A DNA stretch of 64,000 bases, taken from the NCBI GenBank assembly GCA_963810055.1, contig CAWEME010000001.1, forward strand, positions 62,001-126,000, read 5' to 3'. The notes beneath the pieces were generated by a model. The model saw only the letters and a list, made by a program, of their open reading frames with translations, was not told the DNA's origin and did not search any database. Positions 9,175 through 18,259 of the stretch are shown here, piece after piece. A program made the position numbers and the translations under genes. How positions within the stretch are numbered: the first letter of the stretch is position 1; every line of letters starts with the position of its first letter. This DNA is from REEB95 sp963810055. Lineage in GTDB: Bacteria > Pseudomonadota > Alphaproteobacteria > ATCC43930 > CGMCC-115725.

Positions 9175-10863
9175 ATGGAATCGAGGACCACGCCCGTGAC
9201 ATCCCGCTCCGCCGCCAAAATTCTGGTCGATCAGCTCAAGCTGCATGGCGCCGATACCGCCTTCTGCGTGCCGGGCGAAAGCTATCTCGCGCTGTTGGAC
9301 GCGCTCTACGACGCCAATTCCATCCGCCTGGTCGTCTGCCGCCAGGAAGGCGGCGCAGCGATGATGGCCGAGGCCTACGGCAAGCTCACCGGCAAGCCCG
9401 GAATCTGCATGGTGACGCGCGGGCCCGGCGCCACCAACGCCAGCGCCGGCATCCACGTCGCCTTGCAGGATTCGACGCCGCTGATCGTGCTGGTCGGCCA
9501 GGTGGCGCGCGGCGCGCGCGGCCGTGAGGCGCTCCAGGAGGTCGATTTCAAGCAGTTTTTCGGCGGCACGACAAAATGGGTGGAGGAGATTTCCGATCCG
9601 AAACGCATCCCGGAATATCTGAGCCGCGCCTTCCATACCGCCACGGCGGGGCGGCCCGGTCCGGTGGTGCTGTCCTTGCCCGAGGACATGCTCGAAGAAG
9701 AAGCCGAGACGGCGGATGCCGAACCCTATCGACGGGTCGAATCTTATCCGGGCGCCGCGGAGATGGCGGCGCTGCGCACCCTCCTGGCGGAAGCCAAGCG
9801 ACCCTTCCTGCTTCTGGGCGGCAGCCCTTGGGATGCGGATTCGGTCAAGCAGATCGAAGCCTTCGCGGCATCCTTCGATCTTCCGGTCGGCACCGGCTTT
9901 CGCCGCCAGGACCGCATCGACAATACGCATCCCGGCTATGCCGGCGATGTCGGCATCGGCATCAACGCCAAACTCGCCGAGCGCATCAAGAATTCCGATT
10001 TGCTCATTGCCGTGGGCGCGCGGCTGGGCGAAGCTACCATGCAGGGCTACAGCCTCGCGGACGTGCCGGTGCCGCGCCAGCGCCTGATCCATGTCCATCC
10101 CGATCCCGAGGAGCTGGGCCGGGTCTATCATCCGGCGCTCGCCATCAACGCCAGTCCGCGCAATTTCGCGGCCGCGGCGGCCGCGCTCAAGCCCATCGCC
10201 GATCCGCCCTGGGCCAATGCCACCAGACAGGCGCATGCCGAGTATCTCGATTACATCAAGCCGACGCCAGAGCCGGGCGCGCTCCGGCTTGCCGAGGTGG
10301 TGCGCTGGCTCGACGCGCATCTGCCTCCGGACGCGATCTGGACCAACGGCGCCGGTAATTTCGCCGGCTGGGTCCACCGCTTTCACAGCTATCGCGGCTT
10401 CGGCACTCAGCTCGCGCCGGCCAGCGGCTCGATGGGCTACGGTTTCCCCGCGGCGGTGGCGGCGAAGCTCCTCCATCCCGAGCGCACGGTGGTGTGCTTT
10501 TGCGGCGACGGCGATTTCCTGATGACCGGGCAAGAGCTGGCCACGGCGGCGAAGCATCGCCTCGCTTTCGTGACCATGATCGTCAACAACGGCATGTACG
10601 GCACCATCCGTATGCATCAGGAAATCCATTATCCCGGCCGCGTCTTCGGCACCGAGCTCCACAATCCCGATTTTGCCGCTCTGGCCAAGGCCTATGGCGC
10701 TTATGGCGAGACGGTCGAGCGCACCGAGGATTTCCCCGCCGCCTATGAACGCGCGCGCGCCTTTGCCGGCCCGGCGCTGCTCGACCTCAAGGTCGATCCC
10801 GAGGCCATCACCTCCAAACAGACCATCGGCCAGATCCGCGCGTCCTTGCGGCCACGTGGTTAG
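9175..10863 (+). CDS. Thiamine pyrophosphate-binding enzyme, acetolactate synthase-like
   Basis: 562-residue three-domain TPP enzyme. The N-terminal PYR domain has CVPGESYLALLDAL and the catalytic glutamate E58 in CRQEGGAAMMAEAYG; then RGPGATNASAGIH; a middle FAD/nucleotide-type domain; and the C-terminal PP domain with GDGDFLMTGQE...NNGMYGTI near residue 443. This order fits IlvB-type decarboxylases/carboligases. No small regulatory subunit (IlvH) is adjacent, so it is probably a catabolic or unassigned paralogue rather than the biosynthetic acetolactate synthase. It is the first intact gene right of the indel-rich zone. Confidence 0.85.
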   Translation: MESRTTPVTSRSAAKILVDQLKLHGADTAFCVPGESYLALLDALYDANSIRLVVCRQEGGAAMMAEAYGKLTGKPGICMVTRGPGATNASAGIHVALQDSTPLIVLVGQVARGARGREALQEVDFKQFFGGTTKWVEEISDPKRIPEYLSRAFHTATAGRPGPVVLSLPEDMLEEEAETADAEPYRRVESYPGAAEMAALRTLLAEAKRPFLLLGGSPWDADSVKQIEAFAASFDLPVGTGFRRQDRIDNTHPGYAGDVGIGINAKLAERIKNSDLLIAVGARLGEATMQGYSLADVPVPRQRLIHVHPDPEELGRVYHPALAINASPRNFAAAAAALKPIADPPWANATRQAHAEYLDYIKPTPEPGALRLAEVVRWLDAHLPPDAIWTNGAGNFAGWVHRFHSYRGFGTQLAPASGSMGYGFPAAVAAKLLHPERTVVCFCGDGDFLMTGQELATAAKHRLAFVTMIVNNGMYGTIRMHQEIHYPGRVFGTELHNPDFAALAKAYGAYGETVERTEDFPAAYERARAFAGPALLDLKVDPEAITSKQTIGQIRASLRPRG

Positions 10864-10875
10864 ACGACGGGGCGG

Positions 10876-11508
10876 CTAGGCGTCGCTTCCGTCCGCGCGG
10901 CGCGCGCGCCGCGCATGCAGGACCAGGTAGACGATGACGGCGGCGATCGCGACGCCGGCCGCGGTCAGCAGCACCGGCTCCATGCCCGCGAGTTCGTGCA
11001 GGTAGTCGAACACGCGCCGGCCGAGCCAATAGGCGAGCAGTCCCCAGAACCCCACCCACAACGCCGCGCCGATGGCGTTGTATAGCGTGAACCGCAGCCA
11101 ATGCATGTCGAGGCTGCCGGCGGCGATGCCGCTCAGCTGGCGCGCCACCACGATGAATCGCGCGAAGATCAGGACAACAGCGCCATAGCGCTGCACGAAA
11201 CCCTGGACCTTGACCAGGCGCTCATGGGTGATGCCGAAGCGGTCGCCATGGTGGATCAACAGGCGCTGTCCGCCGGTGCGGCCGATGAGAAAGCCGATAG
11301 TGTTGCCGATCACCGCCGCAGACCAGGCCAGCGGCAACAGCAGCCGGATGTCGAGCGTGCCGCGCGAGGCCAACGCCGCGCCGGTAATCAGCAGGGTTTC
11401 GCCCGGCACCGGCAGGCCAAGATGCTCGACCACCAAGCCGATGATGATGGCGGCGTAGCCGTAATCGCCGACATAGCGGTGGATTTCATGGAAAAAGCTA
11501 GCGAGCAA
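10876..11508 (-). CDS. DedA family membrane protein
   Basis: 210-residue inner-membrane protein of the DedA/SNARE-associated family (undecaprenyl-phosphate or lipid flippase-like). Features: N-terminal helix GYAAIIIGLVVEHLGLPVPGE with the conserved E and G, the VIGNTIGFLIGRTGGQ segment, the charged FARFIVVARQLSGIAAG motif (F-x-R-x(3)-R-x(3)-G-x-G-like), and two further helices at the C-terminus. Convergent with the TPP enzyme gene, 12 bases apart, and probably transcribed alone. Confidence 0.88.
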   Translation of the reverse strand: MLASFFHEIHRYVGDYGYAAIIIGLVVEHLGLPVPGETLLITGAALASRGTLDIRLLLPLAWSAAVIGNTIGFLIGRTGGQRLLIHHGDRFGITHERLVKVQGFVQRYGAVVLIFARFIVVARQLSGIAAGSLDMHWLRFTLYNAIGAALWVGFWGLLAYWLGRRVFDYLHELAGMEPVLLTAAGVAIAAVIVYLVLHARRARRADGSDA

Positions 11509-11672
11509 GCGCCCTCGCGGCGGTCCGGGGATGGGAAAGCTTGTTTAGGGCCAAAGCGGGCTTGGGGCAACCTCGGGCTATCCCGCTTGCGGCGCCGTGT
11601 TGGCCAAGGCCGGGCTGGACTTAGCCCGTGCCGCCGCCCCTATAATCCGAAAGGAGAGGAGCGCGGCGAACC

Positions 11673-12386
11673 ATGACCAACTCCCGCGACAAGCTTCCCG
11701 CCGCCGGCAAATCGGCGGAGGTCGAGGCGTTCCTGCGCAAGATCGAGCATCTGCCGGTGCGTGCCGCCTCGGGACGGGGGCGGTTGGTCTTCGCCATGGA
11801 TGCGACCGCTAGCCGTGAGCCGAGCTGGGACCGCGCCTGCCGCATCCAAGGCGAGATGTTCGAGGCGACGGCCGGGCTCGGCGGGATCGAGATCCAACTC
11901 GTCTACTATCGCGGCTTCAAGGAATGCAAGTCGAGCCGGTGGCTTTCGAGCGCCGCGGAATTGCACAACGCCATGCGCGCGGTGTCCTGCCTCGGCGGCG
12001 AGACCCAGATCGAGCGCGTGCTGCGCCACGGCATCAAGGCGGCGCGCGCCGGAAGGCTCGATGCCCTGGTCTTCGTCGGCGACGCGATGGAGGAGGAGCC
12101 CGATACGCTCGCCAATCTCGCCGGCGAATTGGGCCTCTTGAACGTGCCGGTCTTCGTCTTCCACGAGGGCCAGGATCCGACCGCCGCGAGCTGTTTCAAG
12201 GAAATCGCCCGATTGTCGCATGGCGCCTATTGTCCGTTCGATTCCTCGAGCGCCTCGGAGCTCAAGGCGCTGCTGGGCGCGGTCGCTTCTTATGCGGCCG
12301 GCGGGCGCAAGGCGCTGGTGAATTACGGCAAATCGGCCGGCGGGCCGGCACTGCTGCTTGCCCGCAGGCTCGGTGGCAGCAAATGA
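11673..12386 (+). CDS. VWA-domain protein (partner of a membrane J-protein)
   Basis: 237 residues with a von Willebrand A fold: RLVFAMDATASREPSWD (MIDAS-like DxTxS), a central ALVFVGDAMEEEPD strand, and VPVFVFHEGQDP. It is soluble, with no signal or membrane segment. Its stop overlaps the start of the downstream J-domain gene (ATGA), so the two products are probably made in equal amounts and may work together in protein quality control at the inner membrane; that is inference. It lies 164 bases from the divergent dedA gene, and I see no other feature in that gap. Confidence 0.75.
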   Translation: MTNSRDKLPAAGKSAEVEAFLRKIEHLPVRAASGRGRLVFAMDATASREPSWDRACRIQGEMFEATAGLGGIEIQLVYYRGFKECKSSRWLSSAAELHNAMRAVSCLGGETQIERVLRHGIKAARAGRLDALVFVGDAMEEEPDTLANLAGELGLLNVPVFVFHEGQDPTAASCFKEIARLSHGAYCPFDSSSASELKALLGAVASYAAGGRKALVNYGKSAGGPALLLARRLGGSK

Positions 12387-13099
12387 TCTATCTCATCCTC
12401 GGCGTCGGGCTGCTGGTGGCGCTGCTGCTGCTGGCGCGCGCCTTCGTCGCCGCCGATCCGGCCAAGCTCGGGCGCATCATCACCTGGTTCCTGGGCGGGC
12501 TCGCCGTGGCCGGGGCGGGGACGGCGCTGGTGCTGCTGCTGCTCAGCGAAAGACTGCTGCCGGCGCTGGTCGCGGCGGGCAGCCTGGCGCCGATCGGCTT
12601 CCGGCTCTGGACGCAGTGGCGCCATGGCGGCGGCGCTTCGGGGTTTGCGCCGGGCCGCGTCTCGAAGGTCGAAACCGGCATGATCTCGATGCGCCTCGAT
12701 CACGGCACCGGCGAGATGAGCGGCATGGTGAAGCGCGGCGCTTATGCGGGCAGGCGGCTCGACGAGCTGGATGAGGGCGAGCTGTTGGCGCTGTGGCGCC
12801 AATGCCGCATCGAGGACGCGGATGCGGCGCGGCTGCTCGAAGCCTATCTCGACCGGTTCAAGCCGGATTGGCGGGCCAAGGCGGGCGGCGCAAGCGGCGG
12901 CGAGGCGCGCGCCGCTTCATCCGACGCCATGACCCGGGACGAGGCCTATGCGATTCTGGGCCTCGCGCCCGGCGCCTCGGATAATGCGGTCAAGGATGCG
13001 CACCGCCAGCTGATGATGAAATTGCATCCGGATCATGGCGGCTCGACCTATCTCGCCGCCAAGCTCAACCGCGCCAAGGAAATACTGCTGGGCGACTGA
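12383..13099 (+). CDS. Membrane-anchored DnaJ-domain protein
   Basis: 238 residues: two N-terminal membrane helices (MIYLILGVGLLVALLLLARA and a leucine-rich second segment), a middle region containing RLDHGTGEMSGMVKRGAYAG, a helical segment LDELDEGELLALW, and a C-terminal J domain ending with MMKLHPDHGG, where the HPD tripeptide needed to stimulate Hsp70 lies near residue 215. The start overlaps the VWA gene stop; the longer frame upstream is spurious. This architecture matches the DjlA/Pam18-like J proteins of alphaproteobacteria. Probable role: recruiting DnaK to the inner membrane. Confidence 0.85.
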   Translation: MIYLILGVGLLVALLLLARAFVAADPAKLGRIITWFLGGLAVAGAGTALVLLLLSERLLPALVAAGSLAPIGFRLWTQWRHGGGASGFAPGRVSKVETGMISMRLDHGTGEMSGMVKRGAYAGRRLDELDEGELLALWRQCRIEDADAARLLEAYLDRFKPDWRAKAGGASGGEARAASSDAMTRDEAYAILGLAPGASDNAVKDAHRQLMMKLHPDHGGSTYLAAKLNRAKEILLGD

Positions 13100-13102
13100 C
13101 CG

Positions 13103-13660
13103 CTATTTCTGCTGGCCCGGCGCCGGCGCCGGTCCGCCCGGCTTCGGCAGGTTGTTGTAAACATCGGGCGGAAGCACCGTCATGACGAAGGATGTCACCT
13201 TCTCATCCGGACCGAATGGACCGGGTACCTTGTTTTTGACGGGCGGCAGGGTCTTCAGATAGGCGGCGATTGCCAGCGCATCCGCCTTCGAGAGATGGCT
13301 GAAGACTTCGACGGGCATGGGCGGGGCGATGATTCGGCCATCCGGCAGCTTACCCGTGCGGATCGCGGTGGCGATCTGCTCATTGGTCCAATTGCCGAGC
13401 CCGGTTTCCTTGTCCGGCGTCAGGTTCGGACCATAGAACACGCCCAATCCCGGCACCGCGAAGCCGACCTCGGAACCGCCGAGAAAGCGCGTTTTGTCCG
13501 GCTTGCCGAGAAAGGTTCCCGGGGTGTGGCAATCGCTGCAGGGAATGATACTCACCAGGAATTTGCCGCGTGCCACCTGCTTGTCGCTGGCATCGGCTTG
13601 GCCGCCGGCGGCGACGAGCAAAACCGCGGCGAGACTTAGATAGATTACGGACCGGATCAT
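13103..13660 (-). CDS. Cytochrome c, class I-like, secreted
   Basis: 185 residues with a Sec signal (MIRSVIYLSLAAVLLVAAGG, cleavage after ADA) and one haem c site CSDCH at residues 41-45. The distal methionine candidate is in IAPPMPVEVFSHLS, and the LSKADALAIAAYLKTLPP helix is the usual C-terminal helix of periplasmic cytochromes that accept electrons from dehydrogenases. The tail is Pro/Gly-rich. Its stop is four bases from the convergent J-protein gene. The electron donor is unknown, since no dehydrogenase gene adjoins. Confidence 0.87.
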   Translation of the reverse strand: MIRSVIYLSLAAVLLVAAGGQADASDKQVARGKFLVSIIPCSDCHTPGTFLGKPDKTRFLGGSEVGFAVPGLGVFYGPNLTPDKETGLGNWTNEQIATAIRTGKLPDGRIIAPPMPVEVFSHLSKADALAIAAYLKTLPPVKNKVPGPFGPDEKVTSFVMTVLPPDVYNNLPKPGGPAPAPGQQK

Positions 13661-13679
13661 TTTCCCCTCCTTTATGGCG

Positions 13680-13697
13680 TGTTAGTTCCTCTCTAAC
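13680..13697. promoter_or_regulatory. Inverted repeat in the cytochrome c / galU divergent region
   Basis: TGTTAG and CTAACA are exact inverted arms separated by seven bases, 20 bases upstream of the cytochrome c start and within the 121-base divergent promoter region. The size fits a small dimeric repressor site. No regulator gene lies next to it, so this is only a candidate. Confidence 0.3.
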
Positions 13698-13781
13698 ATA
13701 TTGCCGGCGGCGGTAAAAGCGTTCGACTCGCGGGCGGATTGCCTTATGGATTGAGCGGCGGAAGCAGTATACAAACCGGCC

Positions 13782-14654
13782 ATGACACAACGCGTTCGCA
13801 AGGCGGTTTTCCCGGTCGGCGGTCTCGGCACGCGATTCCTTCCCGCCACCAAGGCCATGCCCAAGGAGATGCTTCCCGTCGTCGACAAGCCGCTGATCCA
13901 ATACGCGGTGGAGGAGGCGCACGCGGCCGGCATCGAGCAGTTCATTTTCGTCACCGGCCGCTCCAAAACGGCGATCGAGGACCATTTCGATCTTTCCTAC
14001 GAGCTCGAAACCACGATGCGCGAACGCGGCAAGGACGCGCAGATCCGCGAGGTCAATTCCTGGATGCCCGAGCCCGGCCAGATCGCCTTCACCCGCCAGC
14101 AGAAGCCCCTCGGGCTGGGCCATGCCGTGCTGTGCGCGCGGCATCTGATCGGCGACGAGCCTTTCGCCGTGCTGCTGGCCGATGATTTGATCCTGTCCGA
14201 CCGGCCCTGTCTCGCGCAGATGGTGGCGGCGTACGCCAAGACCGGCGGCAACATGGTGGCGGTGGAAGAAGTGCCGCGCGAACACACCAGCCGCTACGGC
14301 ATACTCGACATCGCCAAGGACGACGGCAAGCTGGTGACGGTCAAGGGCGTGGTCGAGAAACCCACGCCGGCCAAGGCGCCTTCGACCCTCAGCATCATCG
14401 GCCGCTACATTCTCGAGCCCTTGGTGTTCGAGCATCTGTCGCATCTCGGCAAGGGCGCGGGTGGCGAAATTCAGTTGACCGACGCGCTCGCCGAACTGAT
14501 CAAGGACAAGCGGCCATTCTATGGGCTGCGCTTCGAGGGCAAGCGCTTCGATTGCGGCGACAAGGCCGGATTCTTCGAGGCCAATATCGCCTTCGCGCTC
14601 AACCGCAAGGACATGGCGCCGGCGGTCAAGAAGATCCTGCAAGCTTATCGCTGA
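13782..14654 (+). CDS. galU: UTP--glucose-1-phosphate uridylyltransferase
   Basis: 290-residue cytoplasmic enzyme making UDP-glucose. The N-terminal nucleotide motif VFPVGGLGTRFLPATKAMPKE is the standard GalU signature; also VDKPLIQYAVEEA, the DD metal site LLADDLI, VVEKPTP and KRFDCGDKAGF near the C-terminus. Normal length for bacterial GalU. The phosphohexomutase gene follows ten bases later, so the pair should supply sugar nucleotides for exopolysaccharide and lipopolysaccharide. Confidence 0.95.
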   Translation: MTQRVRKAVFPVGGLGTRFLPATKAMPKEMLPVVDKPLIQYAVEEAHAAGIEQFIFVTGRSKTAIEDHFDLSYELETTMRERGKDAQIREVNSWMPEPGQIAFTRQQKPLGLGHAVLCARHLIGDEPFAVLLADDLILSDRPCLAQMVAAYAKTGGNMVAVEEVPREHTSRYGILDIAKDDGKLVTVKGVVEKPTPAKAPSTLSIIGRYILEPLVFEHLSHLGKGAGGEIQLTDALAELIKDKRPFYGLRFEGKRFDCGDKAGFFEANIAFALNRKDMAPAVKKILQAYR

Positions 14655-14663
14655 GAGGGATTC

Positions 14664-16049
14664 GTGGCTTCCGGCCATAGCTTCGATCCCACCATTCTGC
14701 GCGAATACGACATCCGCGGCATCGTCGGACAGACGCTGCACGAGGCCGATGCGCGCGCCATCGGCCAAAGCTTCGCTGCAGTGCTGGCCGAAACCGGATG
14801 CCGGCGCGTCGTCGTCGGCCGCGACGGACGGCTCAGCTCGCCCAAGATGGAGGCGGCGCTGGTCGATGGCTTGACCAGTTGCGGTATCGACGTCACGCGC
14901 GTGGGGATGGGCCCGACGCCGATGCTCTATTTCGCCGCCTACACGCAGCCGGTCGATGGCGGGATCATGGTGACGGGTTCTCACAACCCGCCGGACCACA
15001 ACGGCTTCAAGCTGGTGCTCGGCAAGAAATCCTTCTTCGGCGCCGACATCCAGCGCCTGGGCAAGATCGCGGCTTCCGGGAAATTTCCCGTCGGGCACGG
15101 CAAGGCGGAAGCCCAGCCCGTGCTCGACTCCTATGTCGCGCGGCTGGCGGCCGATTACCGGGGCAAGCGTCCGCTCTTCGTCGCCTGGGACGCGGGCAAC
15201 GGCGCCGCCGGCGAGGCGATGAAGCGGCTCGCGGCGCTTCTGCCGGGAAGGCATATCCTCCTCAACGAGGCGATTGACGGGACCTTTCCCGCCCATCATC
15301 CCGACCCGAGCGAGCCCAAGAACATGAAGCAGCTCCAGGATACCGTCCTGGAAAGGAAATGCGATATCGGCATCGCCTTCGACGGCGACGGCGACCGCAT
15401 CGGCGTGGTCGACGGCAAGGGGCGCATCCTGTGGGGCGACCAGTTCATGATCGTGCTGGCGCGCGAGATCATCGACAAGCAGCCCGGCGCCACCATCATC
15501 GCCGATGTCAAGGCGAGCCAGACGCTGTTCGACGAGATTGAACGAATGGGCGGAAAGCCCCTGATGTGGAAGACCGGCCATTCGCTCATCAAGGCGAAGA
15601 TGGCGGAGCTCAAGGCGCCGCTCGCCGGCGAGATGAGCGGCCATATCTTCTATGCCGACGGCTATTACGGCTATGACGACGCGCTCTACGCCGCGGTCCG
15701 GCTGCTGTCCATCCTGTCGCGCGGCACGGAGAGCCTGAGCGACATCCGCGATCGCATGCCCAACGTGGTCAACACGCCCGAACTGCGATTTCCTTGCAGC
15801 GCGGAGCGCAAGTTCAAGAGCGTGGAAGAGGTGCGCGAGCGGCTGAAGCGCGCGGGCGCCGAGGTCTCGGAAATGGACGGCGTGCGCGTGAAGACGCCGG
15901 AGGGCTGGTGGCTGCTGCGCGCCTCCAATACCCAGGATGTGCTGGTGGCGCGGGTCGAGGCCAAGGACGAATCCGCGCTGAAACGGCTCAAGACCGAACT
16001 GGCCGCGCAGCTGCGCCAAAGCGGCGTCGCGCCGCCGCCCGGCTTCTAG
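14664..16049 (+). CDS. Phosphomannomutase/phosphoglucomutase (AlgC/ManB type)
   Basis: 461-residue alpha-D-phosphohexomutase interconverting hexose 6- and 1-phosphates. Starts at GTG 14664 (MASGHSFDPTILREYDIRGI). Motifs: the catalytic phosphoserine loop VTGSHNPPDHNGFK, the Mg loop FDGDGDRIGV, the sugar-specificity loop GEMSGHIFY and the C-terminal phosphate loop RASNTQDVLVARVE. GEMSGH is the form found in dual-specificity phosphomannomutase/phosphoglucomutase enzymes. It is coupled to galU and convergent with the carboxypeptidase gene. Confidence 0.93.
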   Translation: MASGHSFDPTILREYDIRGIVGQTLHEADARAIGQSFAAVLAETGCRRVVVGRDGRLSSPKMEAALVDGLTSCGIDVTRVGMGPTPMLYFAAYTQPVDGGIMVTGSHNPPDHNGFKLVLGKKSFFGADIQRLGKIAASGKFPVGHGKAEAQPVLDSYVARLAADYRGKRPLFVAWDAGNGAAGEAMKRLAALLPGRHILLNEAIDGTFPAHHPDPSEPKNMKQLQDTVLERKCDIGIAFDGDGDRIGVVDGKGRILWGDQFMIVLAREIIDKQPGATIIADVKASQTLFDEIERMGGKPLMWKTGHSLIKAKMAELKAPLAGEMSGHIFYADGYYGYDDALYAAVRLLSILSRGTESLSDIRDRMPNVVNTPELRFPCSAERKFKSVEEVRERLKRAGAEVSEMDGVRVKTPEGWWLLRASNTQDVLVARVEAKDESALKRLKTELAAQLRQSGVAPPPGF

Positions 16050-16065
16050 CGTCTCAATTCAGGAA

Positions 16066-17484
16066 TTAATCGTCTTCGGAGGTGCTCGCCGCGCCGGGCG
16101 CGCCGGGCGCCGGCGCCGCCGCCGGTTGGGCGGCCGGCTGGACAGGCGCGGGCGCCGGGGTGGTTGGGCCGAACTGCAACACGGTCCGGGGGGCCGGAAG
16201 CGGCGGGATCACGGCGCACAGCTTCTGCTTGCTGCTCATCACGCTGTGCAGGGTGCGGCAGGCCTTCTGCGCCTCGGTCTCGGTGAAGCCGGCGATGCGG
16301 GCGCGATAGAAGGGCTGCTTGTCGCTATGCACGGGTGACAGCACCAGCGCGATCTTGTCCTTGGCGGCGGGGAGCTTGGCCAATGCGGCGGCGCCGGCGC
16401 TTTGGGCGGCGTCATAATTCGTAAACGCGCCTACCTGGATGCTCCATCCCGTGCTGGACGCGTCCGGATGAACCGGCTTGTTGCGGTGCGCGGTCTGTTT
16501 GGGCGTCGAGGCCTCGGCGCGGCTCACCGGGTTGAGCGCGGCCATGGCGGGCGGCGCGGCGCCGCCGTCGAGGTTATTGTTGGAGCCGTCGTCATAGGCG
16601 GCAGTGCGCAGCGCGTCATTGCTGATGGGATTGCCGGCGAAGCTGGTTTCGAGCAATTGCGCCATCTGCATGTCGCGGCCATGGGCCGAACTGCCGCCCA
16701 TGATGACGCCGATCAGCCGCCTGCCGTCGCGCACGGCCGAGGCGGCGAGGTTAAATCCGGCGGCGCGGATGTATCCGGTCTTGATGCCGTCCATGCCTGC
16801 GAATTGCTGCATGAGATGGTTGTGGGTCTCGTAGGTCGTGTCGCGATAGGTGAATTCCTCGGTGGCGAAGAAAGCGTATTCCTTCGGAAAGTCGCGCCAC
16901 AACGCCTGCGCCAGCTTGGCGATGTCGCGCGCCGTGGTGTGCTGCGCGGGATTGGGCAGGCCCGAGGCGTTGCGGAAGACGGTGTTGGTCATGCCGAGCG
17001 CGCGCGCCTTTTGCGTCATGCGGTCGGCGAAGGCGGCTTCGTTGCCGGCCAGATTCTCGGCCACCGTCACCGCCGCGTCGTTGGCGGATTTGGTGATCAG
17101 GCCGAGGATGAGATCCTGCACGCGAATCTTCTGGCCCGGGATCAGGTCGATCTTCGACGGCGCCTGGCGCGCGGCGTGCAACGACACGGTGAAGGTATCG
17201 TCAAGGGTGACGCGGCCCTGCTCCAGCGCCTCGAACAGCAGATAGAGCGTCATCATCTTGGTGAGCGAGGCGGGATAGGTGGGCTGGTCGGCGTTGGTCT
17301 CGTTCAGAACCTTTCCGCTCTGGGCGTCGATCACGATCGCGGAGAAATGGGGTGCGGTGTAACGGCGGGCCTGGGCGAAATGCGCCGGCGCGAGCAACAG
17401 GATCACGATGGCTGCGGCCAAGGCAACGAGTCGCCGGGAAACCCATCGACGGTCTTGAGCGGCCGGCGCTTCTGCCATCATCAA
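16066..17484 (-). CDS. D-alanyl-D-alanine carboxypeptidase with SPOR domain
   Basis: 472 residues; penicillin-binding protein of the DacA/DacC group that trims peptidoglycan pentapeptides. N-terminal hydrophobic signal (about residues 17-39, ending FAQA). Active-site triads: S73-L-T-K76, S133-A-N135, and K235-T-G237. A Pro/Ala linker leads to a SPOR domain at about 345-425 (GWSIQVGAFTNYDAA start, YRARIAGFTETEAQKACR), which binds denuded glycan at the septum. The C-terminal tail is Ala/Pro-rich. The SPOR fusion is common in alphaproteobacteria. Probably monocistronic; the phasin gene is divergent. Confidence 0.93.
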   Translation of the reverse strand: MMMAEAPAAQDRRWVSRRLVALAAAIVILLLAPAHFAQARRYTAPHFSAIVIDAQSGKVLNETNADQPTYPASLTKMMTLYLLFEALEQGRVTLDDTFTVSLHAARQAPSKIDLIPGQKIRVQDLILGLITKSANDAAVTVAENLAGNEAAFADRMTQKARALGMTNTVFRNASGLPNPAQHTTARDIAKLAQALWRDFPKEYAFFATEEFTYRDTTYETHNHLMQQFAGMDGIKTGYIRAAGFNLAASAVRDGRRLIGVIMGGSSAHGRDMQMAQLLETSFAGNPISNDALRTAAYDDGSNNNLDGGAAPPAMAALNPVSRAEASTPKQTAHRNKPVHPDASSTGWSIQVGAFTNYDAAQSAGAAALAKLPAAKDKIALVLSPVHSDKQPFYRARIAGFTETEAQKACRTLHSVMSSKQKLCAVIPPLPAPRTVLQFGPTTPAPAPVQPAAQPAAAPAPGAPGAASTSEDD

Positions 17485-17685
17485 GGACTTGGTTCCCCCG
17501 AAGAACTCGACTACGCCAACAGGAACACGGCATTAACCTTGGAAAAGCTTAGGAATTTAGGGATTCCTTGTCCAGTTCTTCCTGGCTTGATCCAACATTA
17601 TTTTCATTGAATTCGGCCGGGCACCCCGTCGTCACGGGCCTTTGGCTGCGCCCTTGGCCGGCTCAATTGCAGCGCACCATGCCTC

Positions 17686-17714
17686 TTGAAATAGTCCAGA
17701 AATCGAACTATATT
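17686..17714 (+). promoter_or_regulatory. Housekeeping-type promoter of the phasin gene
   Basis: TTGAAA (17686-17691), a 17-base spacer, and TATATT (17709-17714). Transcription would start near 17721, 31 bases before the ATG, with AGGAG as ribosome site. This is a good match to the sigma-70 consensus, in AT-rich DNA that stands out from the surroundings. The rest of the 267-base dacC-phasin gap shows nothing else I can name. Confidence 0.65.
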
Positions 17715-17751
17715 TTTATGCTGCAACGCAACATGGCGGTAGGAGATCAGC

Positions 17752-18189
17752 ATGGCGTCGAAGGCGAAAAAGCTGGCGGTTCCGGCACCGGTCGAATCGG
17801 CAAGCGCCAAGACGGAATCCACGTTCCCGAGCGCCCTGAGCGGCTATGAAGAGTTGGCCGCGTTTTCGCGCGAACATCTCGATGCCCTGCTCAAGGCCAA
17901 TGCGGCGCTGAGCGAGGGTTTCGAGGCGCTGGCGAAGGAATACATGGGCTACACCCAGGCCACCCTGACCGCGGCCGGCGAGGCCGCCCAGAGCCTGCTC
18001 CAGGCCAAGACCCTCGATCAGGTGATCGAGATCAATGCCGGTTTGGCCAAGACCGGCGTCGAGACGCTGCTCGACCGCTCGACCAAGCTGTCACAATGGA
18101 GCCTGGCGCTGGTGAAGGAAGCCGCGCTGCCGCTCGAACGGTGCTTCGAGACGACGCTGGCGAAATTGACAAAACACTCTGCGGCGTGA
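17752..18189 (+). CDS. Phasin family protein (polyhydroxyalkanoate granule surface)
   Basis: 145 residues, nearly all amphipathic helix after a short basic Ala/Lys/Pro N-terminus (ASKAKKLAVPAPVESASAK). FSREHLDALLKANAALSEGFEALAKEYMG and LTEAGEAAQ-type repeats match the Phasin_2 family, which coats PHB granules and also influences PHB synthase. Preceded by a strong promoter and followed by a strong terminator, so it is a highly expressed single gene, as expected for a granule coat protein. No phaC or phaZ lies in the window. Confidence 0.87.
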   Translation: MASKAKKLAVPAPVESASAKTESTFPSALSGYEELAAFSREHLDALLKANAALSEGFEALAKEYMGYTQATLTAAGEAAQSLLQAKTLDQVIEINAGLAKTGVETLLDRSTKLSQWSLALVKEAALPLERCFETTLAKLTKHSAA

Positions 18190-18218
18190 TGCGAGGGTTT
18201 CCCGGCTGTAAGCATTTC

Positions 18219-18252
18219 AAAGACCCGGCCGCTTGGCCGGGTCTTTTGTTTT
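18219..18252 (+). terminator. Rho-independent terminator of the phasin gene
   Basis: A perfect 10-base stem AGACCCGGCC / GGCCGGGTCT with a GCTT loop (18221-18244), followed by TTTGTTTT. It lies 30 bases after the phasin stop. Confidence 0.9.
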
Positions 18253-18259
18253 GCACGTC

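Noticed and set aside
13380..16019. An 879-codon open frame on the minus strand opposite galU and the phosphohexomutase
   Set aside because: It is the third-codon shadow of two well conserved genes on the plus strand, His/Arg/Gly-rich, and has no recognisable domain or ribosome site.
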